A stretch of 64,000 nt of DNA from positions 1 to 64,000 of the forward strand of contig NZ_NEUF01000160.1 of the NCBI RefSeq assembly GCF_002910915.1. Direction: 5' to 3'. The DNA comes from Streptomyces sp. SM10. Lineage in GTDB: Bacteria; Actinomycetota; Actinomycetes; Streptomycetales; Streptomycetaceae. The translations under genes and the position numbers were made by a program. Positions 1 to 8,730 of the stretch are shown here, in pieces. The notes beneath the pieces were generated by a model, which worked only from the letters and a program-made list of their open reading frames with translations, did no database searches and had not been told where the DNA came from. Each line of letters opens with the position of its first letter. Within the stretch, counting starts at the first letter, position 1.

Positions 1-402
1 CCACTTCTCGTCCAGCTGCCCGGCGGAGAAGTCACGTTGGACGAGGTCCGGGGCAGGGGGTGCGAAGCGGTCCGGGACCGTGGTGCGTTTACAGCGCCGC
101 AGATGGAGGCCCTCCAGCCCGTGCCTGCGCATGAGCCGCTCGACGCGCTTACGGTTCACCGTGTGTCCGAGGCCCCGCAGCTCGGCATGGACACGCCGCA
201 CTCCGTACGTTCCTTTGTGGTCGGTGTGGATCTCGCGGATTTCCGCGGCCAGGGCATCATCGGCGGCCTGCCGCACCTCGCGGGCCTTCGCGCCGGCGAT
301 CCACCGGTAGAAGCCCGAGCGCGAGACCTGAAGCACCCGGCATATCCGCTGCACGCCGAAGTCGGCCCGGTTGTCGGAGATGAAGCCCCAGCGGAGGGTC
401 AT
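1..402 (-). CDS. IS3-family transposase OrfB, N-terminal fragment (cut by window edge)
   Basis: The ATG at 402-400 opens a frame reading MTLRWGFISDNRADFGVQ and continuing to the window edge. Within the visible ~134 residues is the HTH_21 region of IS3 OrfB proteins, including YGVRRVHAELRGLG and the following RLMRRHGLEG helix. The DDE catalytic domain should lie outside the window. The frame is shifted relative to OrfA and overlaps its stop, so the active product is probably an OrfA-OrfB fusion made by frameshifting. No stop or frameshift is visible in the part seen. Confidence 0.85.
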   Translation of the reverse strand, partial: MTLRWGFISDNRADFGVQRICRVLQVSRSGFYRWIAGAKAREVRQAADDALAAEIREIHTDHKGTYGVRRVHAELRGLGHTVNRKRVERLMRRHGLEGLHLRRCKRTTVPDRFAPPAPDLVQRDFSAGQLDEKW

Positions 403-770
403 GCCCTCATCTCCTCCGCGAAATACTGGGCCGCCCGGCGCAGGATCTCCCGCTCGATTTCCCACTCCTTCTCAGCCCTGCGTAGCCGGCCGTTCTCCGC
501 CCGCAGCCGGACCAGTTCCTCATCCCCGCCCTCCGCGACCGGCTCGTCACGGATACCGCGGCCCGCCTGCTCATCGGCCTGGCGTACCCAACTGCGCAGC
601 GTCTCGCCGGTCACCCCAACATCCGCCGCCACCGCCGCATACGTGCGCTTCCCACCCGCCGCGCGATACAGCGCGACGGCATCGTTCCTGAACTCCGCCG
701 GATACGGAGACTTCCGTCCCACCAGGACACCCTTCCTCGGATCTGCAAGATCCATTGCCAGAGTGTCCAC
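399..770 (-). CDS. IS3-family transposase OrfA
   Basis: This 123-residue protein has the IS3 OrfA layout. An N-terminal helix-turn-helix (RKSPYPAEFRNDAVALYR, then a second helix around TYAAVAADVGVTGETLRSWV) is followed by a C-terminal heptad-rich segment (EELVRLRAENGRLRRAEKE) typical of the oligomerisation zipper. It binds the IS ends and recruits OrfB. The start is uncertain. An ATG at 755, or a GTG a little further in behind GGAAGG, may be the true start, since family members usually begin just before the YPAEFR-type segment. Confidence 0.85.
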   Translation of the reverse strand: MDTLAMDLADPRKGVLVGRKSPYPAEFRNDAVALYRAAGGKRTYAAVAADVGVTGETLRSWVRQADEQAGRGIRDEPVAEGGDEELVRLRAENGRLRRAEKEWEIEREILRRAAQYFAEEMRA

Positions 771-987
771 ACCACCGGGGTCGCCTCAACGGGGGCTGTC
801 CCCACTCACGCGCACGGTGAGCCCGAATCCAACTCGACCTCACCGCGAGCAAGGTGCCTCCCACCTGAGCTGTTGCCCCACGGCAGGCACGATCCGGGAG
901 GGATGGAGCACCGGCATCCGCACACCTTCCGAAACTTTCGACCCTTCCCCCGTCAGGGCGATGCGCAACTCTGCGGTTGACTGGGGG
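771..987. other. Gene-free stretch between IS3 element and TIGR03086 gene
   Basis: I see no credible coding region here. The stretch holds the presumed IS end near 788 and an isolated CGAAACTTTCG palindrome at 930-940. It looks like the remains of a promoter region cut by the IS insertion. Confidence 0.5.
930..940. promoter_or_regulatory. CGAAACTTTCG palindrome (xylanase-type operator), orphaned
   Basis: This is a perfect 11-nt inverted repeat, CGAAA-C-TTTCG. The same element, with G in the centre, occurs at 24578-24588 in front of the GH62 gene, and the 9-nt core occurs again before the GH10 xylanase. CGAA/GAAA inverted repeats of this type are described at Streptomyces xylan-utilisation promoters. 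Here no CAZyme gene follows on either side: the IS3 element begins about 140 nt away. It may belong to a gene displaced by the IS. Confidence 0.45.
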
Positions 988-1614
988 TCAGTGGCTGCCC
1001 GGCGGCTCGGGAGACCAGTGGGCGCTCCTCCCGAGAAGGGCCAGGGTCTCCGCCAGGGGGGTCACCCGCCCGGACACCGGCCGGACCGGGGCGAAGAAGG
1101 CGTCGGGTCCGCGCGTCTCCTCGCCGACCGGCACGCGGCGCGCCACGTGCAGGGCCGACTCCCAGAGAGTGTCGGGGAGTTGCACCTCCAGCGCGAGGGT
1201 GCGGGCGAGGTCCCAGGCATGCACCGCGAGGTCGAGGAAGTGGAACGACACGGCCACCCTGCCGGGGAGCGAGCGGCCCAGTTCGGGCAGCACGAACTCC
1301 TTCTCGGTGCCGCCCGCCTCGGCGAACGGCACGATGAGCACGGCCACGGACTCCGCGTAGGCGCCTGCCGGATCGGCGGCGATGTCCGGCACCCGCCAGT
1401 GGGCGGGCAGCCCGCCCTCTCCCCGCGCGGCCGCCGCGAAGCCGTGATTCTGCGCCGCCATGTGACCGAGGAGGTCGAGCAGGGTCCAGCCGGCGCAGGG
1501 GGTCGGCCGACCCCAGGTCCCCTTTCCCTCCTCGGCAGCGGCGGCGGCCGCGCCGCGTACGAGGCGTAACGTCTCCAGTGCGGCGATGCGGTCCAGCTCC
1601 ACGAAGTTGATCAC
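988..1614 (-). CDS. TIGR03086-family protein (DinB/maleylpyruvate-isomerase-type fold)
   Basis: The 208-residue protein has the actinobacterial TIGR03086 pattern: an early WGRPTPCAGWTLLDLLGHMAAQNHGF helix with His in LLGHM, and a central HFLDLAVHAWDLARTL helix. These give the histidines of the putative metal site in this four-helix DinB-like fold. Members resemble mycothiol-dependent maleylpyruvate isomerase, but the substrate of this branch is unknown. The start is GTG at 1614, whose GTGA overlaps the TGA of the frameshifted upstream gene, so the two are translationally coupled. Confidence 0.8.
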   Translation of the reverse strand: MINFVELDRIAALETLRLVRGAAAAAAEEGKGTWGRPTPCAGWTLLDLLGHMAAQNHGFAAAARGEGGLPAHWRVPDIAADPAGAYAESVAVLIVPFAEAGGTEKEFVLPELGRSLPGRVAVSFHFLDLAVHAWDLARTLALEVQLPDTLWESALHVARRVPVGEETRGPDAFFAPVRPVSGRVTPLAETLALLGRSAHWSPEPPGSH

Positions 1615-2058
1615 GCGTCCTCCTGACGAACGAAGCCCTGCGGCCAGGGAGTGCTACCGGTGAGCAGGGCGCGGGCCCGGCCCCACACGGCGTCCGGATC
1701 GAAGTCCTCGGCCTCCCATGCGGCGGCCCGCATGGTGCCGCTCCCCCGGTGGGCCCGGACGACCGCGATGTGGTCGGGGCGGCCCACGAACTCCCTGAGC
1801 GACCTCGTCGCGCCACACGCTCACCGAACCCGAGCGCCTGCCCGCCACCTCGGCCCACAGCCACATGCCGAGCGCCCCCGGCGTCCGTGGCCAGGTCCGG
1901 CGAAGGCGCAGGCCCGTGAGAGCGATCACCCCCGCCTGCGGATGGCTCGTCGCGGTGAAGTCGGTGACGCTCACGACGACGGGACACAGAGCCAGTGCAA
2001 CGGGGCCGGAGCGCCAGCGGGTGCGCAGCAGCCGGGAGGTCGCGGGTCGAGTGGTCAT
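1611..2058 (-). pseudogene. Conserved hypothetical protein broken by a frameshift near 1800
   Basis: The first frame starts at ATG 2058 (or ATG 2070) and reads a coherent protein up to SGSVSVWRDE. A different frame then carries SLREFVGRPDHIAVVRAHRG and ends WPQGFVRQEDA at the TGA 1613-1611. That TGA overlaps the GTG of the TIGR03086 gene, which argues that the second frame is the genuine 3' end. The shift (one extra or two missing bases) lies at about 1800-1806. The WRDE...LREFVG...HIAVVRAHRG pattern resembles small monooxygenase-like or DUF3291-type Streptomyces proteins, but I assign no function. A sequencing error is possible. Confidence 0.6.
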
Positions 2059-2220
2059 GAGGACGAGCATAAAACTAAACGACCGATCGTGCTATTACTT
2101 TCCATCATATGAGCCACGACCAACGACTCAGCACCTCAGGGGACTTGGGGCACCGGTGCGGGATCCCGGCCTCGGGGAGCATCCGTACAACGACTGACGC
2201 GCCGGAGGGTTCTCGGAGCT

Positions 2221-2240
2221 GGGCGGCTGCGCAGCCGCCC
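2221..2240. terminator. Palindromic hairpin downstream of the large regulator
   Basis: A perfect 20-nt palindrome (GGGCGGCTGC joined to its reverse complement) lies 93 nt past the stop of the large regulator and before the start of the frameshifted gene. It could be a GC-only terminator of the regulator, or an operator. No T-tract follows, as is usual in Streptomyces. Confidence 0.5.
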
Positions 2241-2332
2241 ACTCGGGCGACCGGCACGGCGCCCGCCCGCGCGCCGGAGCGGGTGGACGAGACCGGCGCC
2301 TGCCGGCACGCCGCGCGTGCGGTCCCTCCGCG

Positions 2333-5300
2333 TCACTGCCCCACAGGGCCACCCTGGCCGGGTGCGAGTTCCGCCAGTCGTATCCACGCGGGGTACGGCA
2401 GCGCCACCGCCACGGCCTCCGCGCGGGCGCGGGCCTCCCGGGATTCGTCGGTACGGCCGAGCCGGGCCAGCGCGGTGGCCAGGGCCACCCTGGCGTCCAC
2501 CTCCGCGAGCCGTTCGCCCGTGCGTTCCGCCCGTACCGCCTCCGCGGAGGCGAGGTCCCTGGCCGTGTCCGCGCGGCCGGAGCGGAGTTCGCCCCAGGCC
2601 GTCAGCACCGGCGCGTCATCCGTGAAGGCCCCGAGGGCGCTCAGGGCCGACTCCGGGCGGTCCTGGCGCAGTTCCAGTTCGGCCCGGGCCGCGCGTATCT
2701 CGAAGTCGGCCTGCTGGTCCCCGGGCACACCCACGGAGCGCTCCGCCCGGTCCAGCAGGGACGCAGCTTCCGCGAGGGAACCCGAGCGCATGCGCACCAG
2801 CGCCAGGGTCGCGAGGGCGTACGGCAGACACCAGGCGCCGTTGGGCTCCGCACCCGCGACGGCGGCTTCCGCGAGGGCCCGCGCTTCCTCGGTCTCGTCG
2901 AGCATCAGCCGCAGTTCCGCGAGGTTGGCCCTTTCGAAGGCCGCGGCGGTCGGGTCACCGGACCGTTCGGCGAGTTCGAGGGCGCGCTGCCCGATGTCCA
3001 CGGCCTCCCGCAGCCGGCCGCCACGGCGTGCGTTCTCCCGCAGGGTCGACAGGACCAGACCCAGCAGCGTCGGGTCCCCGTAGGCCTCCGCCGGAGCGAG
3101 CGCGTGGTCGGCGGCCTCGCGCGCCGCGTCGAAGCGGCCCGCGAGGGCGAGGTTCCTGGCCTGAAGGGTGTAGCAGCGGGCGGTGAGGCCCTGGCCCTGC
3201 GCCCCGGTCACATGGCGCGCGGCGTCCAGGGCTCTCCTGGCGGCCTCGAACCCCTCGACGTACAGCCCCTGGACGCCGCAGATCACGGAGAGGGCGAGGA
3301 AGTGGTCGGCCATCGGTCCGGCCGCCGTGTCCGGGCCCACCGGGTGGTCCCGGAGCACCTGGCGGCCCGCGTCGGGAGCCCCGGTCTTGACCAGGGTCTC
3401 GGCGAGCCGGGCGGCCGCGAGCACCGTGTCGTCGTGGTCGGCGCGGCGTACGAACTCGTGGAGCGCGAGGCGGAGCACCTCGGCGGCCTCGGCGAAGTGC
3501 CCCATCCTGCGCAGCACCTGGCTGTGGGCGAGCCGGGCTCGGGCCGCGTCGACGTCGAGGCGGTCCACCAGGTCCCGGTAGTAGCGGTCGGCGCTGTCGT
3601 TGGCGTACAGGGCAGCCGCACGTTCGGCCGCCCGGCGGAGGTACTCGGCGGCCCGTGAGTCGTCGGCGCGTGCGAAGTGCGAGGCGAGGGCGTCGACGGC
3701 GTCGGGTCGGCGGCGCAGGACCGCCTGGGCGAAGGCGCCGTGCAGCTGGCGGCGGCGGATCGCGGAGAGACGGTCGTAGCAGGTGAGACGGACCAGGGGG
3801 TGGCGGAACGCCACGCCCGCCTCGGGGCGCCCGGAGACGACGACCTGCCGTTCCTCGATGAGCGCGGCGGCCTCCGCCCGTTCGAGGGCGTCGGCGGCGA
3901 CCGGCCCGGAGACGGCGGGGCTCAGGCCGTTCGCCGCCACGTCGAGGAGTTCGGACAGTGCGGCCTCGCCGCCGGCGACGGACAGCGCTTCGACGACACG
4001 GCGGGTGTCCGGGTCGAGGCGGCCCAGCCGCTCCCCCACCAGCTGCCGCACTCCGTCCGACGCGACGGCGGCCGGCAGACCGTCGCCGAGTCCCCGGGCG
4101 AGTTCGACGGCGTAGAGCGGATTGCCGAGGGAGAGTTCCCAGACGCGGCTCATCCGCGGGTCGGGAGCGGGGCGCGTAACGGATTCGGGTGACGCTCCCG
4201 TGTCCCCGTCCGAAGTGGCCGGGGCGGGCACCGCCCGTGTCGCGTCACGGACGACCGCCAGGCAGGCGTCCCGGTCCAGGGGCCCCACCCTCTCGCGCAC
4301 GGCGAGCCCCTGCCGCAGCATCGACACGAGTCCGGTCCGGCGCGGGTCACCGTCGGGCAGCTCCTCCTCCCGGCAGGTGACGAGGAAACGCAGCCGCATC
4401 CCGGTGTCGGTCACCCGCCGGGCCAGATGGCCGAGGAGCTGGTACGAGCCGGTGTCGGCGGCGTGCAGGTCGTCGAGGACGACGAGCACGGGGTGGGCGG
4501 CGGCCAGTTCGGCCAGCAGGGCGGAGGTGACCCGGAACAGCCTGTCCCGCTCCTCCTCGGGGCTGCGCCCGCCCCCGTCACGCACCCGGCCGAGAGACGG
4601 GAGGAAGGAGGCCAGTTCGGGGTACTCCGTCCCGATCCTGGCCCTGTGCCCGACGTCTCGCTCCGCGAGCCAGGCATCGAGCGCCTCGGCGAAGACACCG
4701 TAGGGCGTGTGCCCTTCCTCGTCGTGCCCGGCACCCCACAGGACGGCCGTACCCGTGGCCGCCGCGCGTCGGGCGGTCTCGCCCACGAGCCGGGTCTTGC
4801 CCACCCCCACCTCGCCGGTGAGCAGCCTCACCGGGGGCCCCTCCTCGGCAAGGAGAGCGGCGAGGATGTCGTCCCGGCCGTGGAGCGGTATCGCGGCGGG
4901 CGCCCGCAGAAGTGCGGGCAGTGAGGGGAGGGACGGAGCCGGGGCCTGTCCCGGCTCCAGCGCCTCCCGGTGGAGGCGTTCCGTCTCGGGGCCGGGCCTC
5001 ACCCCGAATTCCTGGTCGAGGAGCCGGCGGCAGAGGTGGTACTGCTGGATCGCCCGCCGCCGCAGCCCCTGCCGCAGGAAGGCCCCCAGGAGGATGCGGT
5101 GGGCCAGCTCCTCCGCGGGACTGTCGGCGAGCACCTGCTCGGCCACGGCGATCGCCTCGCCGACGGAGCCCTGGGCCAGGTGCGCGGCGGCGAGCGCGAG
5201 CAGCACCTCCTCGCGCAGGGCGACGAGCTGGTCGCGACGTGACTGCGCCCAGGGCGCGTAGCGGTCCTCGGGGAGCAGCTCCCCGGTGAACAGGACGAGT

Positions 5301-5731
5301 GCGGCGGCGAGGGCGTCGGCGTCCTGCGCTGCGAGGGCTGCCCGCGCAGCGGTCTCCGCATCGTCCGCGTCGATCCGCACGGTGGCCGGATTCAGTCGCA
5401 GCAGGGAGCCGTCGGCTATCAGGTACAAGGAGGTGGCGCGGGGCACCAGCTCGGGCTCCAGCGCACGGCGCGCGGCGTGGAGGGCGACGCGGAGACTGCC
5501 GGTCGCGGACTGGGGGTCGGCATCCGGCCAGCAGAGCTCCATGGCCTGCTCGCGGTGGAGCTGGTGGTCGGGCACGACGGCGAGCAGCTTGACGAGGGTC
5601 TGGGCGCTGGGGCGCGTCCAGCGCTCAGCGGGCGCGGGACCACTGTCACGTGTCGCCACGAAACCACCGAATAGGCGCAGACGTAGCAGCGGGTTGGCCG
5701 AATGTGTGCTGTCTGCCTGCTGCGCGTTCAT
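2333..5731 (-). CDS. Large SARP/BTAD-AAA-TPR transcriptional regulator
   Basis: The 1132-residue protein is a multidomain regulator of the AfsR/LAL-like class. Residues ~15-115 form an OmpR-type winged helix starting LRLRLFGGFVA. Residues ~120-255 form the bacterial transcriptional activator (BTAD) TPR domain, ending FGVRPGPETERLHREAL. An AAA/STAND ATPase follows, with Walker A GEVGVGKTR (306-314) and Walker B VLVVLDDLHAAD (~415-426). The C-terminal half is tetratricopeptide-like. Such proteins bind direct repeats upstream of targets in an ATP-dependent way. No secondary-metabolite cluster is adjacent, so the regulon is unknown. It stands alone, transcribed leftward, with a terminator-like hairpin on each side. 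Confidence 0.88.
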   Translation of the reverse strand: MNAQQADSTHSANPLLRLRLFGGFVATRDSGPAPAERWTRPSAQTLVKLLAVVPDHQLHREQAMELCWPDADPQSATGSLRVALHAARRALEPELVPRATSLYLIADGSLLRLNPATVRIDADDAETAARAALAAQDADALAAALVLFTGELLPEDRYAPWAQSRRDQLVALREEVLLALAAAHLAQGSVGEAIAVAEQVLADSPAEELAHRILLGAFLRQGLRRRAIQQYHLCRRLLDQEFGVRPGPETERLHREALEPGQAPAPSLPSLPALLRAPAAIPLHGRDDILAALLAEEGPPVRLLTGEVGVGKTRLVGETARRAAATGTAVLWGAGHDEEGHTPYGVFAEALDAWLAERDVGHRARIGTEYPELASFLPSLGRVRDGGGRSPEEERDRLFRVTSALLAELAAAHPVLVVLDDLHAADTGSYQLLGHLARRVTDTGMRLRFLVTCREEELPDGDPRRTGLVSMLRQGLAVRERVGPLDRDACLAVVRDATRAVPAPATSDGDTGASPESVTRPAPDPRMSRVWELSLGNPLYAVELARGLGDGLPAAVASDGVRQLVGERLGRLDPDTRRVVEALSVAGGEAALSELLDVAANGLSPAVSGPVAADALERAEAAALIEERQVVVSGRPEAGVAFRHPLVRLTCYDRLSAIRRRQLHGAFAQAVLRRRPDAVDALASHFARADDSRAAEYLRRAAERAAALYANDSADRYYRDLVDRLDVDAARARLAHSQVLRRMGHFAEAAEVLRLALHEFVRRADHDDTVLAAARLAETLVKTGAPDAGRQVLRDHPVGPDTAAGPMADHFLALSVICGVQGLYVEGFEAARRALDAARHVTGAQGQGLTARCYTLQARNLALAGRFDAAREAADHALAPAEAYGDPTLLGLVLSTLRENARRGGRLREAVDIGQRALELAERSGDPTAAAFERANLAELRLMLDETEEARALAEAAVAGAEPNGAWCLPYALATLALVRMRSGSLAEAASLLDRAERSVGVPGDQQADFEIRAARAELELRQDRPESALSALGAFTDDAPVLTAWGELRSGRADTARDLASAEAVRAERTGERLAEVDARVALATALARLGRTDESREARARAEAVAVALPYPAWIRLAELAPGQGGPVGQ

Positions 5732-5760
5732 GAGGGCGCAACTCTAACCGAGCATGCGGA

Positions 5761-5789
5761 GAACCCCCCGGGCGAGGCCCGGGGGGTTC
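5761..5789. terminator. Strong intrinsic terminator (13-bp stem, GAG loop)
   Basis: The arms 5761-5773 and 5777-5789 are perfectly complementary, with a 3-nt loop. It sits 31 nt after the stop of the FG-GAP gene and before the start of the regulator, so it ends the leftward protease/FG-GAP operon. Confidence 0.85.
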
Positions 5790-5820
5790 CGTCACGCAGC
5801 TCGGTTCAGGACAGCGCCGG

Positions 5821-8730
5821 TCAGGAGAGCTTGTACGCCGTCACCTGGTGGATGGCATAGCTGCCCGAGTAGTACCCGCCACCGAACAGACCGGTCACAC
5901 GGTCGCGACCGCCGAGGTCGTTGTTGAGGGACAGCACCTCGTCGACACCGTCCCCGTCGAGGTCGCCGGAGAAGTAGCCGTGGGCACCCATGAGGCTGGG
6001 GATCTGGCCGACGGACCCTGCCCAGGTGTCCTCGGAGTCCAGGATGCTCGGGTCCCAGACGTACAGGCCGCCGTCCACGCCGGCGACCAGCAGATCACGC
6101 CCGCCCGGTCCGGTCAGGAAGCCGCCGCCGTACGATGTCGGCGAGACGCCCTGCTTCTTGTCGTCGCCGTTCGCGCCGAACCGCCGGAACGAGGCAACAC
6201 CACCCTCGTACAGCGCCCCGTCCTTGGCGAAGAAGCTGTTGTGCGTCCACAGACCGCCGGAGATCCAGGTGTGCAGCACCTCACCGGTGCGGCCGTCGCG
6301 GATCTCGAACAGGTTCTGCGAGCTGATCATGGCGGTGCCGTCGATATTGAGGGGTGCGTCGACCGCCCATGCGTAGACCACCGCGTGCCCGTCGGCGTAC
6401 GGGATCTCCTTGGAGGCGAAGACACCCTCGTTCGGGACCGCGGTGCGGATCCCGCCTACCGCACTGTCCGGCGCCTTCGGCGCGGCCGACCAGCGGGCCT
6501 TGCCCGTCCTGGCGTTGAGCGCGACCGCGTTCGTCACCGGCGTGGTCAGGTCGAGCGCGCCTGCGCTGGCGTACGAGGCGTACACCCGGCCGTCGTTCAC
6601 CGACGGGTCGGCGAACTGCACGTCGCCCGCGTCCGCCGGGGCGTCGTACGTCCACAGGGCGTGGCCGTCGCCGTAGTAGGCGCGCAGTGCGTCGGTCGGG
6701 ACGAGGATGTCCTGCTCGCCGTCGCCGTCGAGGTCGGCCAGCTTCGCCGTGCGGACGTACTGTCCGGCGCCGTCGATCGTGGCGAGCGTCTTGCCCGTCT
6801 TCCCGTTGAGGACGACGGTGGCGGTGTCGGCCGCGACGACGATCTCGGGCTTGCCGTCGCCGTTGACGTCGCCGGTCTCGATGTCGTGGACAGCGCCGGG
6901 CAGGGTGGCCTGCCAGAGCTTCTCGGGCTTGGAGCCGTTCACGACGGAGGGGCCCGAGTACGCCCACAGGCCGTTCGACGATCCGCCCATGATCAGGTCG
7001 TTCTTGCCGTCCTTGTTCAGGTCGGCGCTCGCGGCGTGCGAGATGTCGCCGCGGAGCGGTGTGACGCTCTCCGCCTTGCCGTTGGGGAGCTTGAACGTCC
7101 GGATGTTCTGCGCCGGGTCGATCAGGCGCACATGCGTGCCCTGGGCGTCGCTGTAGACGTCGTGGTACATCGCCGAGCCGGCGACGCCCTTGGACTGCCA
7201 CTTGACGTCGCCCTTGCCGGAGAACACGGTCAGCGACGCGTAGCGGGTGCCGCCCCGGTTCTCGGGCACGTCGAACTGATCGTTGTCCTGGCCGGACATG
7301 ACCAGCTTGCCGCCGGCGACCGACAGACCGAAGGTGTTCGGCGCGCTGCCGCCGTCGTCGCTGTCCCGCTTGACCGAGTTCGACCACCGGAGCTTGTCCG
7401 CGCTGTCCCCGTTGACGACGCGTACGGTGCTGGCGCTGACGATGTAGTTCTCGTCGAGGACGGACTCGGCGACGGCGTACTCGTCGCCGGCCTTGCCGCC
7501 CAGGTCACCGACGGTCAGTGCGGTGGGGATGACGTTGTCGCGGGCCTGCAGGGTGGCACGGTGACCGGTCTTCAGGTCGTAGGACGCGACCTCGTAGTGC
7601 ACCGCGTCCGTCGCGTCCGACTGCTCGACGGCGACGATCCGCTTGCGTCCGGCGTCCAGACGCATCTTGCGGTTGTACAGCATGCTGTCGGTCTGCCAGG
7701 TGACCGAGCCGTCGGCGACCGCGAGGACCGCGGTGCGGCCGCGGCCGTCGACTCCCTCGGCCTTGCTCAGGTTCCACGAGACGACGACCTTGCCCTTGCC
7801 GAGGTCCTGGATGTCGCCCCAGTTCGCGTACCGGGCTTCCTTCGTGTCGTACGTCCAGGTGGACGCCGGGGTCAGCTTGCCGTCCGGGCCGGACGAGAAG
7901 CGCATGCCCGTCAGCGTGGCCGTCGCGTCTGCCGGAACCTTCGCGTCGCCGCTCATCCGGGGCGCGTCGGCGACCAGCAGGGTGCCGTCGACGATCTTCA
8001 CCATGGAGGCGTGGTTGTACAGCTTCGACCAGACGGTCGTACCGGTCTTCCCGTCGAGGACCGTCACGAACGTGCCGCTGTTCAGCTCCGAACCGGGCGA
8101 GGTGAACGCCCGGGGATACGGGCTGGTGCCGACCTGGGCGGAGAACACGAGGTCCGGGACGCCGTCGCCGGTCAGGTCGCCCGTCGAGTACCCGGAGTCC
8201 GAGTTGGGCGCGAAGGGCGAGACCGCGTTGTAGCCCATGAGGATCTGCGCCGGGTAGGGCTCGACCCGCCACACCTGGAGCGGCTTGACCTGCCAGTCCG
8301 GGTAGAACGAGCTGCTGGTGCGGGACCACTTCTGGCTGCCGTCGGCGGCGTGGAGCTGCACGTAGCCCATGCTGTTGACGGAGTAGTAGTCGCCGTTCCT
8401 GCCCGCCGGGACCGTGGCGCCCATGCCGCGCACGCCTTCCAGCGTGGACTTCGCGGTCATGGTGACCTTGGTGGTCGGGTCGACGGCGGCGGCCTCCGGC
8501 GCGGCGGCGGAGTCGCCGTCCTTCTCCGTGCCGGCGGTGTCCTCGGCCTTGACGTACGGGTCGAGGGTCACATCGGCGGCGAGCTTCTTGGCCTGGGTGC
8601 TGGTCAGCTTCATGACCGAACCGCTGTCGGTGTCGGCGGCCATGGCCTGCGGGACGGCGGTCAGGCACAGGCCCGCCGCGACCAGACCGGAGGCGAGCGC
8701 CAGCGCCCGCCGTGAGTGGTGGGCTCTCAT
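5821..8730 (-). CDS. Secreted FG-GAP/VCBS-repeat beta-propeller protein
   Basis: The ~969-residue protein has a Sec signal peptide (hydrophobic LALASGLVAAGLCLTAVPQA, cleavage after AMA) and no membrane anchor. At least five FG-GAP-type calcium loops are visible: DLTGDGVPDLVFS, DLNKDGKNDLIMG, DVNGDGKPEIVVA, DLDGDGEQDILVP and DLDGDGVDEVLSL. Between them lie PQQ-like blades such as VLNGKTGKTLATI. This suggests an extracellular seven-bladed propeller, perhaps for binding. I choose ATG 8730 because its TGATG overlaps the stop of the upstream subtilase. A GTG at 8733 is one codon earlier. The coupling implies equimolar production with the protease. No catalytic motif is recognised. Confidence 0.85.
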   Translation of the reverse strand: MRAHHSRRALALASGLVAAGLCLTAVPQAMAADTDSGSVMKLTSTQAKKLAADVTLDPYVKAEDTAGTEKDGDSAAAPEAAAVDPTTKVTMTAKSTLEGVRGMGATVPAGRNGDYYSVNSMGYVQLHAADGSQKWSRTSSSFYPDWQVKPLQVWRVEPYPAQILMGYNAVSPFAPNSDSGYSTGDLTGDGVPDLVFSAQVGTSPYPRAFTSPGSELNSGTFVTVLDGKTGTTVWSKLYNHASMVKIVDGTLLVADAPRMSGDAKVPADATATLTGMRFSSGPDGKLTPASTWTYDTKEARYANWGDIQDLGKGKVVVSWNLSKAEGVDGRGRTAVLAVADGSVTWQTDSMLYNRKMRLDAGRKRIVAVEQSDATDAVHYEVASYDLKTGHRATLQARDNVIPTALTVGDLGGKAGDEYAVAESVLDENYIVSASTVRVVNGDSADKLRWSNSVKRDSDDGGSAPNTFGLSVAGGKLVMSGQDNDQFDVPENRGGTRYASLTVFSGKGDVKWQSKGVAGSAMYHDVYSDAQGTHVRLIDPAQNIRTFKLPNGKAESVTPLRGDISHAASADLNKDGKNDLIMGGSSNGLWAYSGPSVVNGSKPEKLWQATLPGAVHDIETGDVNGDGKPEIVVAADTATVVLNGKTGKTLATIDGAGQYVRTAKLADLDGDGEQDILVPTDALRAYYGDGHALWTYDAPADAGDVQFADPSVNDGRVYASYASAGALDLTTPVTNAVALNARTGKARWSAAPKAPDSAVGGIRTAVPNEGVFASKEIPYADGHAVVYAWAVDAPLNIDGTAMISSQNLFEIRDGRTGEVLHTWISGGLWTHNSFFAKDGALYEGGVASFRRFGANGDDKKQGVSPTSYGGGFLTGPGGRDLLVAGVDGGLYVWDPSILDSEDTWAGSVGQIPSLMGAHGYFSGDLDGDGVDEVLSLNNDLGGRDRVTGLFGGGYYSGSYAIHQVTAYKLS

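Larger units (their letters stand above)
1..788 (-). mobile_element. IS3-family insertion sequence, partial (left part outside window)
   Basis: Two overlapping minus-strand frames encode an IS3-type OrfA (HTH plus leucine-zipper-like helix) and the N-terminal part of OrfB. OrfA's TGA and OrfB's ATG overlap as ATGA, the arrangement that supports programmed frameshifting to OrfAB in this family. The 5' boundary is not proven. A TGAGGCGACC-like terminus ending near 788 on the minus strand is the best candidate because IS3 ends usually begin TG. The other end, the DDE core and the target duplication lie before position 1. Confidence 0.75.

Noticed and set aside
5848..8715. 955-residue plus-strand frame opposite the FG-GAP gene
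   Set aside because: Antisense artefact: the minus strand has a signal peptide, calcium loops and a coupled start.
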